The translations under genes were made by a program, and so were the position numbers. This document shows, piece after piece, positions 1-6,811 of a stretch of DNA of 20,881 nucleotides. Positions within the stretch are counted from its first letter, which is position 1; the number at the start of each line of letters is the position of its first letter. Below the pieces are notes generated by a model that ran no database searches, was not told the origin of the DNA, and saw only the letters and a list, made by a program, of their open reading frames with translations. Source of the DNA: Betaproteobacteria bacterium (GTDB taxonomy: Bacteria; Pseudomonadota; Gammaproteobacteria; Burkholderiales; SG8-41). The DNA lies in contig JANYDM010000033.1 of the NCBI GenBank assembly GCA_025363575.1, positions 1 through 20,881 of the forward strand, in the 5' to 3' direction.

Positions 1-139
1 CGGTCATAAAGCGCTCAAGGTCTCCGTCGGCGCCTACTCTCATGGCCTTCCCGATCTCGGTGTCACAACGATGAACGATCTGCTCAACGAGGTTCGCCGC
101 GTTACAGACGCGTGTGCTCTGCCGGTCATTCATTATGTT
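1..139 (+). pseudogene. Truncated isocitrate lyase/PrpB-family remnant
   Basis: The frame starting at base 2 is open from the window edge and reads like the central part of the isocitrate lyase / 2-methylisocitrate lyase (PEP mutase) superfamily. The stretch GLPDLGVTTMNDLLNEVRRV followed by TDACALPV matches the family pattern that normally leads into the metal-binding 'VDxDTGFG' strand. Here that strand never comes: after 'LPVI' (about base 136) the frame continues as low-complexity Arg/Pro-rich sequence and runs into the next gene at 303. The gene is therefore broken at its 3' side, before the catalytic residues. Its 5' part lies outside the window. The intact family cleaves 2-methylisocitrate, isocitrate or related acids. 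This copy should be inactive. A sequencing or assembly join at about 137 is the alternative. Confidence 0.6.
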
Positions 140-263
140 CCTCCACCCAAATCCCTATTATGCCCGAGCAGGCAGGCGCGAACTCCGGCGCGGCGGAGAG
201 GTGTCGGCGCGACGCCGGGCTACGACGTCACTGCGCAATGCAGTTCGCTGTATGATGATAAAA

Positions 264-302
264 ACATAATTCCAATTTCGCGGCGACTTCAGGGAGGGGT
301 AT
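264..302 (+). promoter_or_regulatory. AT-rich leader and strong ribosome binding site of the lactonase gene
   Basis: A locally AT-rich stretch (about 250-285) precedes a strong Shine-Dalgarno sequence, AGGGAGGGG at about 290-298, which fixes the ATG at 303. TATGAT at 251-256 or CATAAT at 265-270 could be a -10 box, but no convincing -35 hexamer is seen at the right distance. The promoter part is tentative; the ribosome site is clear. Confidence 0.4.
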
Positions 303-1361
303 ATGAGAAAGCAATTAATTTTTGCCACCATGCTGCTCGCGGTTTTGCTGGCGGCCGGCGCTGCATTTGCCCAGTCGCCTGAAGCAAGGCCGGATGTCGT
401 CAGGCTGGACCCGGCGCTGGATGAGTTGGTGTCTGCCGATGCGAAGCTCGAACTGGTCAGGACCGGTTTCGGTTTCACCGAAGGGATCGTTTGGGTGGAA
501 AAAGGCCGCGCGAGCTATCTGTTGCTCTCTGACATGCCTGCCAACGTGATCTACAAGCTGACACCGGCGGGCGAGGCGTCGATCTTTATGCATCGCAGCG
601 GCTACACCAAGCCGGACATCTGGCGCGTCGGCTTCGAGCAGACCAACGGCAAAGATCCCAAGGACCCGGCGTTCGAAAAGTTCTACATGATCGGCTCGAA
701 CGGGCTGGCGCTGGATCAGCAGGGCAGGCTCATCATCGCCACATGGGCCGGCAGGTCGATCGACCGCATCGAAAAGAACGGCAAGCGGACGGTACTGGCC
801 GATAACTACCAGGGTCAGAAATTCAACGGACCCAACGACGTGATCGTCAAGAAAAACGGCACCATCTACTTTACCGACACGTACGGCGGCCTGCGCTTGC
901 GCGGCAATGACCCGGGCAAAGGGCTGCAGTTCCAGGCCATCTACATGATCAGAGATGGCAAGGTCACGCTGATCATCAAAGACATCCCGAATCCGAATGG
1001 CCTTGCACTGTCGCCTGACGAAAAATACCTGTACGCCAATGGCAGCGGCGACAAGTACGTGAAACGCTATCGTGTCCTGCCCGACGACACGGTTACCGGC
1101 GGCCAGATGTTTATCGATATCAGCGGCGACAAGACGCCCGGCATCACGGATGGCTTAAAGGTTGACGTCAAGGGCAACGTCTACGAATCGGCAGCCGGCG
1201 GCGTGTGGATCATTTCTCCGGAAGGCAAACATCTCGGAACAATACGCACGCCGGAGCTCGTCGCCAATGTCGAATTCGGCGCGACCGACCGCAAGACGCT
1301 TTATATCGCCGCGCGCAACAGCGTTTACCGGATTCGACTGAATACCCCGGGCATCCCTTAG
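303..1361 (+). CDS. Secreted SMP-30/gluconolactonase-family lactonase
   Basis: 352 aa. Residues 1-23 form a Sec signal peptide ending in AAFAQ, so the enzyme should act in the periplasm. The rest is a six-bladed SMP-30/gluconolactonase/LRE-like propeller. The family's metal site is visible: E60 in 'FTEGIVW', N178-D179 in 'FNGPNDV', N232 in 'PNPNGLALSPDE', and D283 in 'TDGLKVD'. Family members hydrolyse sugar lactones or related cyclic esters; the substrate here is unknown. The start is supported by a strong Shine-Dalgarno sequence just upstream. The gene stands alone between a broken PrpB-like remnant and a 287-bp intergenic region. It lies in the same direction as the downstream sorbosone dehydrogenase, whose lactone product such an enzyme could open; that pairing is inference. 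Confidence 0.85.
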   Translation: MRKQLIFATMLLAVLLAAGAAFAQSPEARPDVVRLDPALDELVSADAKLELVRTGFGFTEGIVWVEKGRASYLLLSDMPANVIYKLTPAGEASIFMHRSGYTKPDIWRVGFEQTNGKDPKDPAFEKFYMIGSNGLALDQQGRLIIATWAGRSIDRIEKNGKRTVLADNYQGQKFNGPNDVIVKKNGTIYFTDTYGGLRLRGNDPGKGLQFQAIYMIRDGKVTLIIKDIPNPNGLALSPDEKYLYANGSGDKYVKRYRVLPDDTVTGGQMFIDISGDKTPGITDGLKVDVKGNVYESAAGGVWIISPEGKHLGTIRTPELVANVEFGATDRKTLYIAARNSVYRIRLNTPGIP

Positions 1362-1648
1362 CTAGGCTATTGAGCGACGACGACCTCGACAACCTCGGTT
1401 TGGTCGCGTCGCTGCAGTTCAGCGTGCCCGAGATCTAGCATTCGGGTCCGCGGACCTAAAAAATTCCGACCGTAGTTCCCCGAACGCAATGTTCGTGAGC
1501 GAATATCGCAATGGTTCGCTATCGTACAGACCGCGCAGCTAGCGAAAGGTACACAGATAAAACATCTGTGCCGGAAACCATTCGCTGGCCGCAGCCCGTG
1601 ACCAGCTCTACTCGAACTTGTCGACGTCACTTTCGAAAGACTTGACTC
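1362..1648 (+). other. Intergenic region with a cluster of palindromes
   Basis: No credible gene is seen. The stretch holds a perfect 12-bp palindrome GGTCCGCGGACC (1445-1456), a CGAAC/GTTCG hairpin (1481-1495), AGCGAA/TTCGCT arms (1498-1520) and a perfect CACAGAT/ATCTGTG hairpin with a 5-nt loop (1552-1570). No T-run follows any of them, so they do not look like intrinsic terminators. They may be operators for the DUF2231/dehydrogenase pair downstream. A short open stretch ending at 1438 (LLSDDDLDNLGLVASLQ) vaguely recalls a cytochrome c C-terminus and may be a gene relic. Confidence 0.35.
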
Positions 1649-2092
1649 ATGAACTCCACTACTACGCCGCATCGCTCCGTCGCCGCGACCGCGGCCTATG
1701 GCCTGCTCAATCCGATCCCGTTCGGCTGCTTCATGGCTGGATTAATTTTCGATATCGTCTATGCCCGCAGCGGCGAGCTGCTGTGGAACAAGGGCGCGGC
1801 CTGGCTGATCGCTATCGGCCTGCTGTTCGCGGTGATTCCGCGATTGATCAATCTGGTGCAAATCTGGGGGCCGTCCCGGCGCCTTGCGCTGACGTCCGAC
1901 AAGCTCGATTTCTGGTTCAACCTGCTGGCTATTGCGGCGGCCATCATCAATTCCTTCGTACACAGTCGCGACGCGTATGGTGTGGTGCCGGAAGGTGTGT
2001 TGCTGTCGGCGTGCACGGTGATATTGCTGGCGATCGGAAACGTGCTGATCTCGATTCAGCGCGGCAATGCGGGGAGCCGCGTTTATGGATAA
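1649..2092 (+). CDS. DUF2231-like inner membrane protein
   Basis: 147 aa, with four predicted membrane helices at roughly residues 19-38, 48-71, 87-104 and 114-134. The segment NPIPFGCFMAGLIFDIVYAR and the following 'GAAWLIAIGLLFAVIPRLINL' resemble DUF2231 membrane proteins, some of which are found beside sorbosone-dehydrogenase-like genes. The ORF overlaps the next gene by 8 bp (2085-2092), which points to translational coupling and a shared job. A membrane partner passing electrons from, or anchoring, the dehydrogenase is a possibility, but no haem or quinone motif is visible. The Shine-Dalgarno sequence is weak (GAAAGA about 10 nt upstream). Function unknown. Confidence 0.75.
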   Translation: MNSTTTPHRSVAATAAYGLLNPIPFGCFMAGLIFDIVYARSGELLWNKGAAWLIAIGLLFAVIPRLINLVQIWGPSRRLALTSDKLDFWFNLLAIAAAIINSFVHSRDAYGVVPEGVLLSACTVILLAIGNVLISIQRGNAGSRVYG

Positions 2093-3401
2093 GACCCTTC
2101 GTCACGGCGCAGTGGCGCTGGCAATGCTGGGCGTGCTGGGTGGATGCAGCGAAAAAGCAACGTTCAAACCGTCTGAGCAATCGGGCGGTGCGCCCTCATT
2201 ACCCGCGGCGCATAACTTTCTGGTGCCGCCGATGCAGGTACCGGACGGAGTCGGCTGGAAGCAGGGCCAGACGCCACAGGTCGCCGCCGGACTGCAGATC
2301 GAACGGATAGCGGGCGACCTGCAACACCCGCGGCAATTGTTGGTGCTGCCCAATGGCGATGTGCTGGTGGTCGAATCCAATGGCCCGGGCACCGAGGCCG
2401 TGACCACACCCAAGCAAATGATCGCCGGCATGATCAAGAGCAAATCCGGCAAAGCAGCCAAGGGCGGCAACCGGATCACGCTGCTGCGCAAGAGCGCGGC
2501 GGCCGGTGACTGGGAAAAACACGTATTCATCACGGGCCTGCATTCGCCTTTCGGCTTGCAGTTGATCGGCGATTTCCTCTATGTCGCCAATACGGACGGC
2601 ATCGTGCGGTTCCCGTACGTGAAAGGGCAGACCGAGATTACCGCGCCGGGCGTGGCGTGGGCCGATTTGCCCGGCACCGTCAACCATCACTGGACCAAAG
2701 CTTTGCTGGCCAATGCCGACGGCAGCAAGCTGTACGTCGGCGTGGGCTCCAACAGCAACATCACAGAGAACGGAACGGCAGTGGAGTACCGCCGCGCGAC
2801 TGTTCTCGAAGTGGACGTGGCCAGCGGCGCCAGCCGCATCTATGCGTCGGGATTGCGCAATCCCACCGGGCTGCAATGGGACAAGCAAAGCGGCAAGCTA
2901 TGGGCCATCGTCAATGAACGTGATGAGATCGGCGCCGACCTGGTGCCCGACTACCTCACCTCGGTGCGCGAGGGCGGCTTCTACGGCTGGCCGTACAGCT
3001 ACTACGGCCAGAATGTGGACAGCCGCGTCATGCCGCAACGCCCCGATCTGGTGGCCAAGGCGATCAAGCCGGATTACTCGATCGGCTCGCATGTCGCGCC
3101 GCTGGGGCTGCTGATGTCGGAGACCAATGCCCTGCCGGCCAAATACCAGGGTGGCGCGTTCATCAGCGAGCACGGCAGCTGGGATCGCTCTCCGCTCAGC
3201 GGCTACGAAGTCGTCTTTGTCACCTTCAGGCAAGGCCAGCCGGTGGGCGCTCCGGAACCCGTGGTCACCGGCTTCTTCTCGGCCGACGAATCACAGTTGT
3301 ATGGCGCTCCGGTCGGGCTGGTACAGGACAAAGATGGCGCGCTGCTGATCGCCGACGACGTCGGGAATACGATCTGGCGCGTCACGGCCGCCGCGCACTG
3401 A
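2085..3401 (+). CDS. PQQ-type sorbosone/glucose dehydrogenase, lipoprotein
   Basis: 438 aa from the ATG at 2085. This start is chosen because GGGGAG lies 8-9 nt upstream and because it gives a clean lipoprotein signal: MDKTLRHGAVALAMLGVLGG then C21 in a lipobox. The frame is also open to an ATG at 2067, which would spoil the signal. The mature protein has the soluble glucose/sorbosone dehydrogenase beta-propeller pattern: 'HPRQLLVLPNGDVLVVE', 'RNPTGLQWD', 'REGGFYGWPYSYYG', 'HVAPLGLL' and 'GAFISEHGSWDR'. Family members use PQQ to oxidise aldoses or L-sorbosone at the outer face of the membrane. The substrate is not predictable. The gene is coupled to the DUF2231-like membrane gene. No PQQ biosynthesis genes are in the window. 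Confidence 0.85.
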   Translation: MDKTLRHGAVALAMLGVLGGCSEKATFKPSEQSGGAPSLPAAHNFLVPPMQVPDGVGWKQGQTPQVAAGLQIERIAGDLQHPRQLLVLPNGDVLVVESNGPGTEAVTTPKQMIAGMIKSKSGKAAKGGNRITLLRKSAAAGDWEKHVFITGLHSPFGLQLIGDFLYVANTDGIVRFPYVKGQTEITAPGVAWADLPGTVNHHWTKALLANADGSKLYVGVGSNSNITENGTAVEYRRATVLEVDVASGASRIYASGLRNPTGLQWDKQSGKLWAIVNERDEIGADLVPDYLTSVREGGFYGWPYSYYGQNVDSRVMPQRPDLVAKAIKPDYSIGSHVAPLGLLMSETNALPAKYQGGAFISEHGSWDRSPLSGYEVVFVTFRQGQPVGAPEPVVTGFFSADESQLYGAPVGLVQDKDGALLIADDVGNTIWRVTAAAH

Positions 3402-3436
3402 GAGCCGGAGGAGGGACGCAAGACCGACGCAGTTGC

Positions 3437-3595
3437 TGAAGTGGGCGGCTCCGGGTCGCGCGCCTCAACGAAGATGGCAGGCTGAAAGTTTCCTATTTGC
3501 CTGCGGATGGTGAGGTCGAATTCCTGGGCGTCCATCATGCAGCCGCTGAGCAAATCCCCGTTGCAAACATTATCGTGGCGCGATATTATCGTGCC
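3437..3595 (+). other. Open frame fused ahead of HigB, possible gene relic
   Basis: Between the dehydrogenase stop and the toxin, the toxin's own frame is open back to a TGA at 3437. It encodes about 50 residues (ARLNEDGRLKVSYLPADGEV...EFLGVHHAAAEQIPV) that look protein-like rather than random but match no family I can name. Since HigB proteins are about 92 aa and begin at 'ITSFANRN', this is unlikely to be part of the toxin. It may be a remnant of a gene disrupted when the toxin-antitoxin module arrived. Confidence 0.3.
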
Positions 3596-3604
3596 GTGAT
3601 CACG
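3561..3604 (+). promoter_or_regulatory. higBA promoter and operator candidate
   Basis: TTGCAA (3561-3566), a 17-bp spacer and TATTAT (3584-3589) form a good sigma70 promoter. Overlapping it are a direct repeat ATTATCGTG (3569-3577 and 3585-3593), an inverted repeat TATCG/CGATA (3571-3585) and the palindrome CGTGATCACG (3595-3604), suitable as a HigA operator for autorepression. The predicted transcription start falls at about the GTG codon at 3596, so the toxin mRNA would be leaderless or nearly so. Confidence 0.5.
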
Positions 3605-3877
3605 TCGTTTGCCAATCGCAATACGCAAAAATTGTTCAATGGCGAAGCGGTGCCCCGCCTGCCGCCGGAAATTCGTGAGCGGGCGCGATTAAGGCTTGCG
3701 CAACTCAACGCTGCATCGACGCTGGAGTTCATGATGATTCCGCCCTCGAACCGGCTGGAGGCCCTCAAGGGCGATCGCAAGGGGCAGCACAGCGTTCGAA
3801 TAAATCAGCAATGGCGGATTTGTTTCCGATGGAGCGATGGCAACGCATTTGATGTTGAGATCACGGATTACCACTGA
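3596..3877 (+). CDS. higB: HigB-type (RelE superfamily) toxin
   Basis: 93 aa from the GTG at 3596. The sequence VITSFANRNTQKLFNGEAVP through 'RLEALKGDRKGQHSVRINQQWRICFRW' to the terminal 'VEITDYH' is the HigB/plasmid-maintenance killer family pattern. Basic residues of the RNase site (K58, R68, R74) and the C-terminal Tyr-His pair are present. HigB enzymes cut mRNA on the translating ribosome. The GTG start gives the usual family length. A longer frame from a TTG at 3497 exists, but its extra 33 residues are not HigB-like and would lie upstream of the predicted promoter -10. The toxin gene precedes the antitoxin by 12 nt, the normal order for higBA. The module is somewhat AT-richer than its neighbours, consistent with horizontal arrival. 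Confidence 0.88.
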   Translation: MITSFANRNTQKLFNGEAVPRLPPEIRERARLRLAQLNAASTLEFMMIPPSNRLEALKGDRKGQHSVRINQQWRICFRWSDGNAFDVEITDYH

Positions 3878-3889
3878 AGGAATCTGAAA

Positions 3890-4189
3890 ATGGCTAAGAA
3901 GATGACGCCGGTGCACCCGGGATTGTTTCTGAAGGAATTGTTGGCCGAATACGGACTTTCGCAATATGCGCTGGCAAAAGCGATTGGTGTGCAACCGATC
4001 CGCATCGGGCAGATTGTGGCCTGCAAGCGCGCGGTAACGCCGGACACCGCATTGCGGCTCGCGCGCTACTTCGGCACAGAGGCGAAATCGTGGATCAACT
4101 GGCAGGGACATTACGACCTGCAGATTGCCGAGGTGGCGCTCGACGCAAAAATCAAACGTGATGTGTTGCCGATGAAAGCTGCTGCCTAG
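3890..4189 (+). CDS. higA: HigA-type antitoxin, XRE helix-turn-helix regulator
   Basis: 99 aa. It begins with the HigA signature 'PVHPGLFLKELLAEYGLSQ', followed by an XRE helix-turn-helix (about residues 18-60, 'QYALAKAIGVQPIRIGQIV') and the typical 'TALRLARYFGTEAKSWINWQ' helix. It should bind and neutralise HigB and repress the shared promoter. A Shine-Dalgarno GAAGGAA lies about 8 nt ahead of the ATG, and the gene is 12 nt downstream of higB, so the two form one transcript. Length and motifs are complete, so the module looks intact. The convergent histidine kinase gene ends 131 nt downstream. Confidence 0.9.
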   Translation: MAKKMTPVHPGLFLKELLAEYGLSQYALAKAIGVQPIRIGQIVACKRAVTPDTALRLARYFGTEAKSWINWQGHYDLQIAEVALDAKIKRDVLPMKAAA

Positions 4190-4320
4190 CCGAAATCAAA
4201 AGCGTCAGTATCGAGGCCGTAATAACGGGGCGGCGATTTCTTCTCAAAGCGGTGCAATGCTGCCACCGTTCAGCGGCGCCGAAGAGATTGCTGATCGTTC
4301 GCAATGTCTCTTTATCTCTT

Positions 4321-5916
4321 TTACTGCTCAACGGGAAACCGCAATTCGAAAACCACGCCGGTGCCATCCACGCGGTCAGCCGCGACCGCGCTGCCGCCGT
4401 GGAATTCCGCGATCTGGCGCACGATATATAGCCCCAGTCCGAGATGGGGCTCGTGCGCGGCGCGCTGCGGACGCACCGATACCATCGATTCGAACAGCCG
4501 CTCTTTCATCTCGGCCGGCAGCAGCGGACCGCTGTTGCTAAAGCGTAGAACGGCCGTATCGCCCGCGCGTTCAAGTTCAACCCCGATCGGATCTTCGGTC
4601 GCAAAATCCACCGCGTTGGCGGCGAGCTTGTCGAGCATCTGCGCGAACAGATCGGGTGCGCCGGACAACATGACAGGTTCGTCGGGCAGAGTGAGCGCAA
4701 AGCGCCGCTGCGGATAGACCGCGGCATAACCCTCGACGCAGCCGGCCGTCACTTTGTTGGCATCGAACGTTTCACGCTCGCCGCTGCGCACCGTCTGCTC
4801 CAGACGCGTGGCCTCGCTCATGCGCGTCAATATCGTTTCGAGGCGGTTCAGGCCGTCTTCGGCGCGCGCGAGATAGACGCCGGTGTCTTTCGCATCCTCC
4901 TGCAATTTCATATTATCGAGCGATGAGCGCACGACGGCGATCGGCGTGCGCAACTCGTGCGTGAGCCGCGCCGCCAGATGCTCGAGATAGGCGTTGTATT
5001 GGGCGAGACGCTCGAGCACGGTCGAGAAGCCGCGCGACAGGTCGCCGATTTCGTCGCGCGCATGCTCGCCGGCGGCGAGGCCGCGCACTCGCCCCTGCGA
5101 ATCGATCGCGTTGTCCGCCTCGTCGCGCAGCTTGCGCAGCCGCGACGACAGGCTCGAGGCGAAGAAAAACAACGCCAGTGCGCCCACGCCGAAGGCGATC
5201 AGCGTCACGGCGACGAGTTGCACGAGCGCGCGGTTGCTGAACGAGACGATGGCCTGCGTCGTCTCCTCGACGACCACCGCGCCGACCACGGTATCGCCGA
5301 CCCACACGGGATTCAACGCGGTGATGATGGCCGTGCGGCCGTCGGGCGATTTGCGCGAGCGCCACGACGGCGTGCCGTCGAGCGCCCGCTCCATTTCGCG
5401 GCCGCCGAACACGACGTCGTCCGGGATCACTTCTTCAGTCGACGGGTCGGCGGGCCGTTGCACCTGTTCGAATACATATTGCAATGCCGCCCTGACTGCG
5501 CGCTCCAGCGGCCCGAAAGCGAGCCGGTCGTTGGTCGCGACCGAAGCGGGATCGAGATTGCCGGCAGTGGCGACCAGGCGCAGGCGGCTGTCGACCACCC
5601 AGATGCGCGAACCCGCGCGCGCGAGGCCCGTGACCAGCAACTGAATTTCCTCCGAGACCGGGCGCGGCGCCGCGGCGGTGCCCTCGGTGGCGGGCGGCGC
5701 GCGCAGCTCGAGCAGGCGCGGCCGGTCCTGCAGCGCGGTTGCGACAGCGCGCGCGGCGGCGACCACTGCCTGCACCTGGTTGTCGCGCAGCAGCCGCTCC
5801 ATCGTTTTCACATACGTGTAGCCGACCCATGGAATGACCAGCAGCACGAGCGCAACAATCGCGAGCTTGGCGCGGATGCTGAAATTGAATCTGCCGGTGA
5901 AACTGCCCGCGGTCAT
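4321..5916 (-). CDS. Sensor histidine kinase, dedicated-sortase-system-like
   Basis: 531 aa from the ATG at 5916; the frame stays open further upstream, but that extension is Arg-rich read-through of the regulator gene. Helix 1 is at about residues 15-34 ('LVLLVIPWVGYTYV'), followed by a periplasmic sensor of about 195 residues, helix 2 at about 230-253, a HAMP-like segment, the H box 'LTHELRTPIAVVR' with phosphoacceptor H320, an N box around N434, and the G2 box 'HLGLGLYIVRQI' near 491. The G1 region is degenerate ('FSNSGPLLP', where DxGxG is expected). The N-terminus and the 'GPLLP' variant recall kinases called proteobacterial dedicated sortase system HK (recalled from memory), though those are usually longer. 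It follows the regulator gene by 17 nt, so it is the second gene of a two-gene operon. Confidence 0.85.
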   Translation of the reverse strand: MTAGSFTGRFNFSIRAKLAIVALVLLVIPWVGYTYVKTMERLLRDNQVQAVVAAARAVATALQDRPRLLELRAPPATEGTAAAPRPVSEEIQLLVTGLARAGSRIWVVDSRLRLVATAGNLDPASVATNDRLAFGPLERAVRAALQYVFEQVQRPADPSTEEVIPDDVVFGGREMERALDGTPSWRSRKSPDGRTAIITALNPVWVGDTVVGAVVVEETTQAIVSFSNRALVQLVAVTLIAFGVGALALFFFASSLSSRLRKLRDEADNAIDSQGRVRGLAAGEHARDEIGDLSRGFSTVLERLAQYNAYLEHLAARLTHELRTPIAVVRSSLDNMKLQEDAKDTGVYLARAEDGLNRLETILTRMSEATRLEQTVRSGERETFDANKVTAGCVEGYAAVYPQRRFALTLPDEPVMLSGAPDLFAQMLDKLAANAVDFATEDPIGVELERAGDTAVLRFSNSGPLLPAEMKERLFESMVSVRPQRAAHEPHLGLGLYIVRQIAEFHGGSAVAADRVDGTGVVFELRFPVEQ

Positions 5917-5933
5917 GCGCCTCGTCAGCTCTC

Positions 5934-6626
5934 TTAGTCCGCTTTCCAGCGATAGCCGAGACCGTAAACCGTATCGACGCAATCGAATTGCGGGTCGCTC
6001 TCGCCGAACTTGCGCCGGATGCGTTTGATGTGCGACGTGATCGTGCTGTCGTCGACGACGATGTGCGCTTCGGCCATCAACTGGTCGCGGTTCTTGACGT
6101 GGCCGGGAAACTTGGTGAGCGCGTGCACGAGCCAGAACTCCGTCAGCGTAAGATCGACCGCGGCGCCGCGCCACGCGATAGTGAAGCGGTTGAGGTCCAG
6201 CGTCAGCGGCCCGCGCTCGATGACACTTTCGGCCGGCGCCGCGCCCGCTGCGAGCTCCGCACGGCGGAACAGCGCACTCACGCGCGCGAGCAGGTGCGGC
6301 AGGCTCACATTCTTCGTTACGTAATCATCGGCGCCCATGCGCAGGCCGGAGACGAGATCGAAGTCGCCGTCGCGAGCGGTCAAAAATATTACCGGCAACG
6401 TGGCCGACAGCGCGCGCAGTTCCTGGCAAAGTTTGAAGCCGCCATCCATATCATCGCCCAGCCCGATGTCGAGCAGCGCCAGGTCTGGGAGGCGCGAGCG
6501 CATCGCGGCCAGCGCCGCGGCCCGGTTCGCGAAGGCCGTGACCTCGTAACCGTGCTTAGTCAGGACGTCGGCATAATTCGCGCGGATGGCGGGGTCGTCT
6601 TCAACGATGGCGATGCGTCGGCGCAT
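5934..6626 (-). CDS. OmpR/PhoB-family response regulator
   Basis: 230 aa from the ATG at 6626, supported by GGAAG about 6 nt upstream and by the standard receiver N-terminus 'MRRRIAIVEDDPAIR'. The receiver has acidic D10/D11, phosphoacceptor D53 ('LALLDIGLGDDMDGG'), T83 and K105 ('DYVTKNVSLPHLLARV'). A winged-helix DNA-binding domain follows at about 135-230, ending 'TITSHIKRIRRKFG...VYGLGYRW'. The 'LTARDGDFDLVSGLRMGADD' stretch is close to the regulators annotated as proteobacterial dedicated sortase system RR (family memory, not a search). The frame is open further upstream, to 6713, but the extra 29 residues are not receiver-like. The gene is divergent from the SPFH/CreD-like operon, which it may control. 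Confidence 0.88.
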   Translation of the reverse strand: MRRRIAIVEDDPAIRANYADVLTKHGYEVTAFANRAAALAAMRSRLPDLALLDIGLGDDMDGGFKLCQELRALSATLPVIFLTARDGDFDLVSGLRMGADDYVTKNVSLPHLLARVSALFRRAELAAGAAPAESVIERGPLTLDLNRFTIAWRGAAVDLTLTEFWLVHALTKFPGHVKNRDQLMAEAHIVVDDSTITSHIKRIRRKFGESDPQFDCVDTVYGLGYRWKAD

Positions 6627-6651
6627 GACAGCTTCCGTAACGGGTAGCGCG

Positions 6652-6680
6652 ACTATACCGGATGGGGGCGTCGTCGTGAC
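6652..6680 (-). promoter_or_regulatory. Candidate regulator/kinase operon promoter
   Basis: On the minus strand, TATAGT (6657-6652) is a 5-of-6 match to the -10 consensus and would start a transcript about 20 nt ahead of the regulator ATG. The hexamer 17 bp upstream (GTCACG, 6680-6675) is a poor -35, which fits a promoter that needs an activator. Confidence 0.3.
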
Positions 6681-6693
6681 CGCGCGGGGGCCA

Positions 6694-6723
6694 TCGCCAT
6701 AATTTCGCCACAATTCATCGCCA
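6694..6723. promoter_or_regulatory. Triple TCGCCA direct repeat, candidate regulator binding site
   Basis: TCGCCA occurs at 6694-6699, 6705-6710 and 6718-6723, so the repeat starts are spaced by 11 and 13 bp. OmpR/PhoB-family regulators typically bind direct repeats about one helical turn apart. The array lies 37-66 bp upstream of the candidate -10 of the regulator gene and also ahead of the divergent operon. GC-rich background makes chance occurrence possible. Confidence 0.3.
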
Positions 6724-6780
6724 CCTTGCCATCAGCCGCCGGCCGGGCCGCCACATTGCGGGATTTAAATGCAGTTGTCC

Positions 6781-6795
6781 CCGCCACTGTGGCGG
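6781..6795. repeat. Perfect 7-bp inverted repeat ahead of small membrane gene
   Basis: CCGCCAC and GTGGCGG flank a single T, giving a perfect 15-bp palindrome 17 nt upstream of the small gene's ATG. It contains another copy of the CGCCAC core seen in the upstream direct repeats. It could be an operator or a short mRNA hairpin ahead of the ribosome site. Confidence 0.4.
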
Positions 6796-6811
6796 CAACC
6801 GGGAGAGGCAA

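Noticed and set aside
5917..6174. Upstream extension of the histidine kinase frame
   Set aside because: The extra 86 residues are Arg-rich read-through of the regulator's DNA-binding domain; the ATG at 5916 begins just before the first membrane helix.
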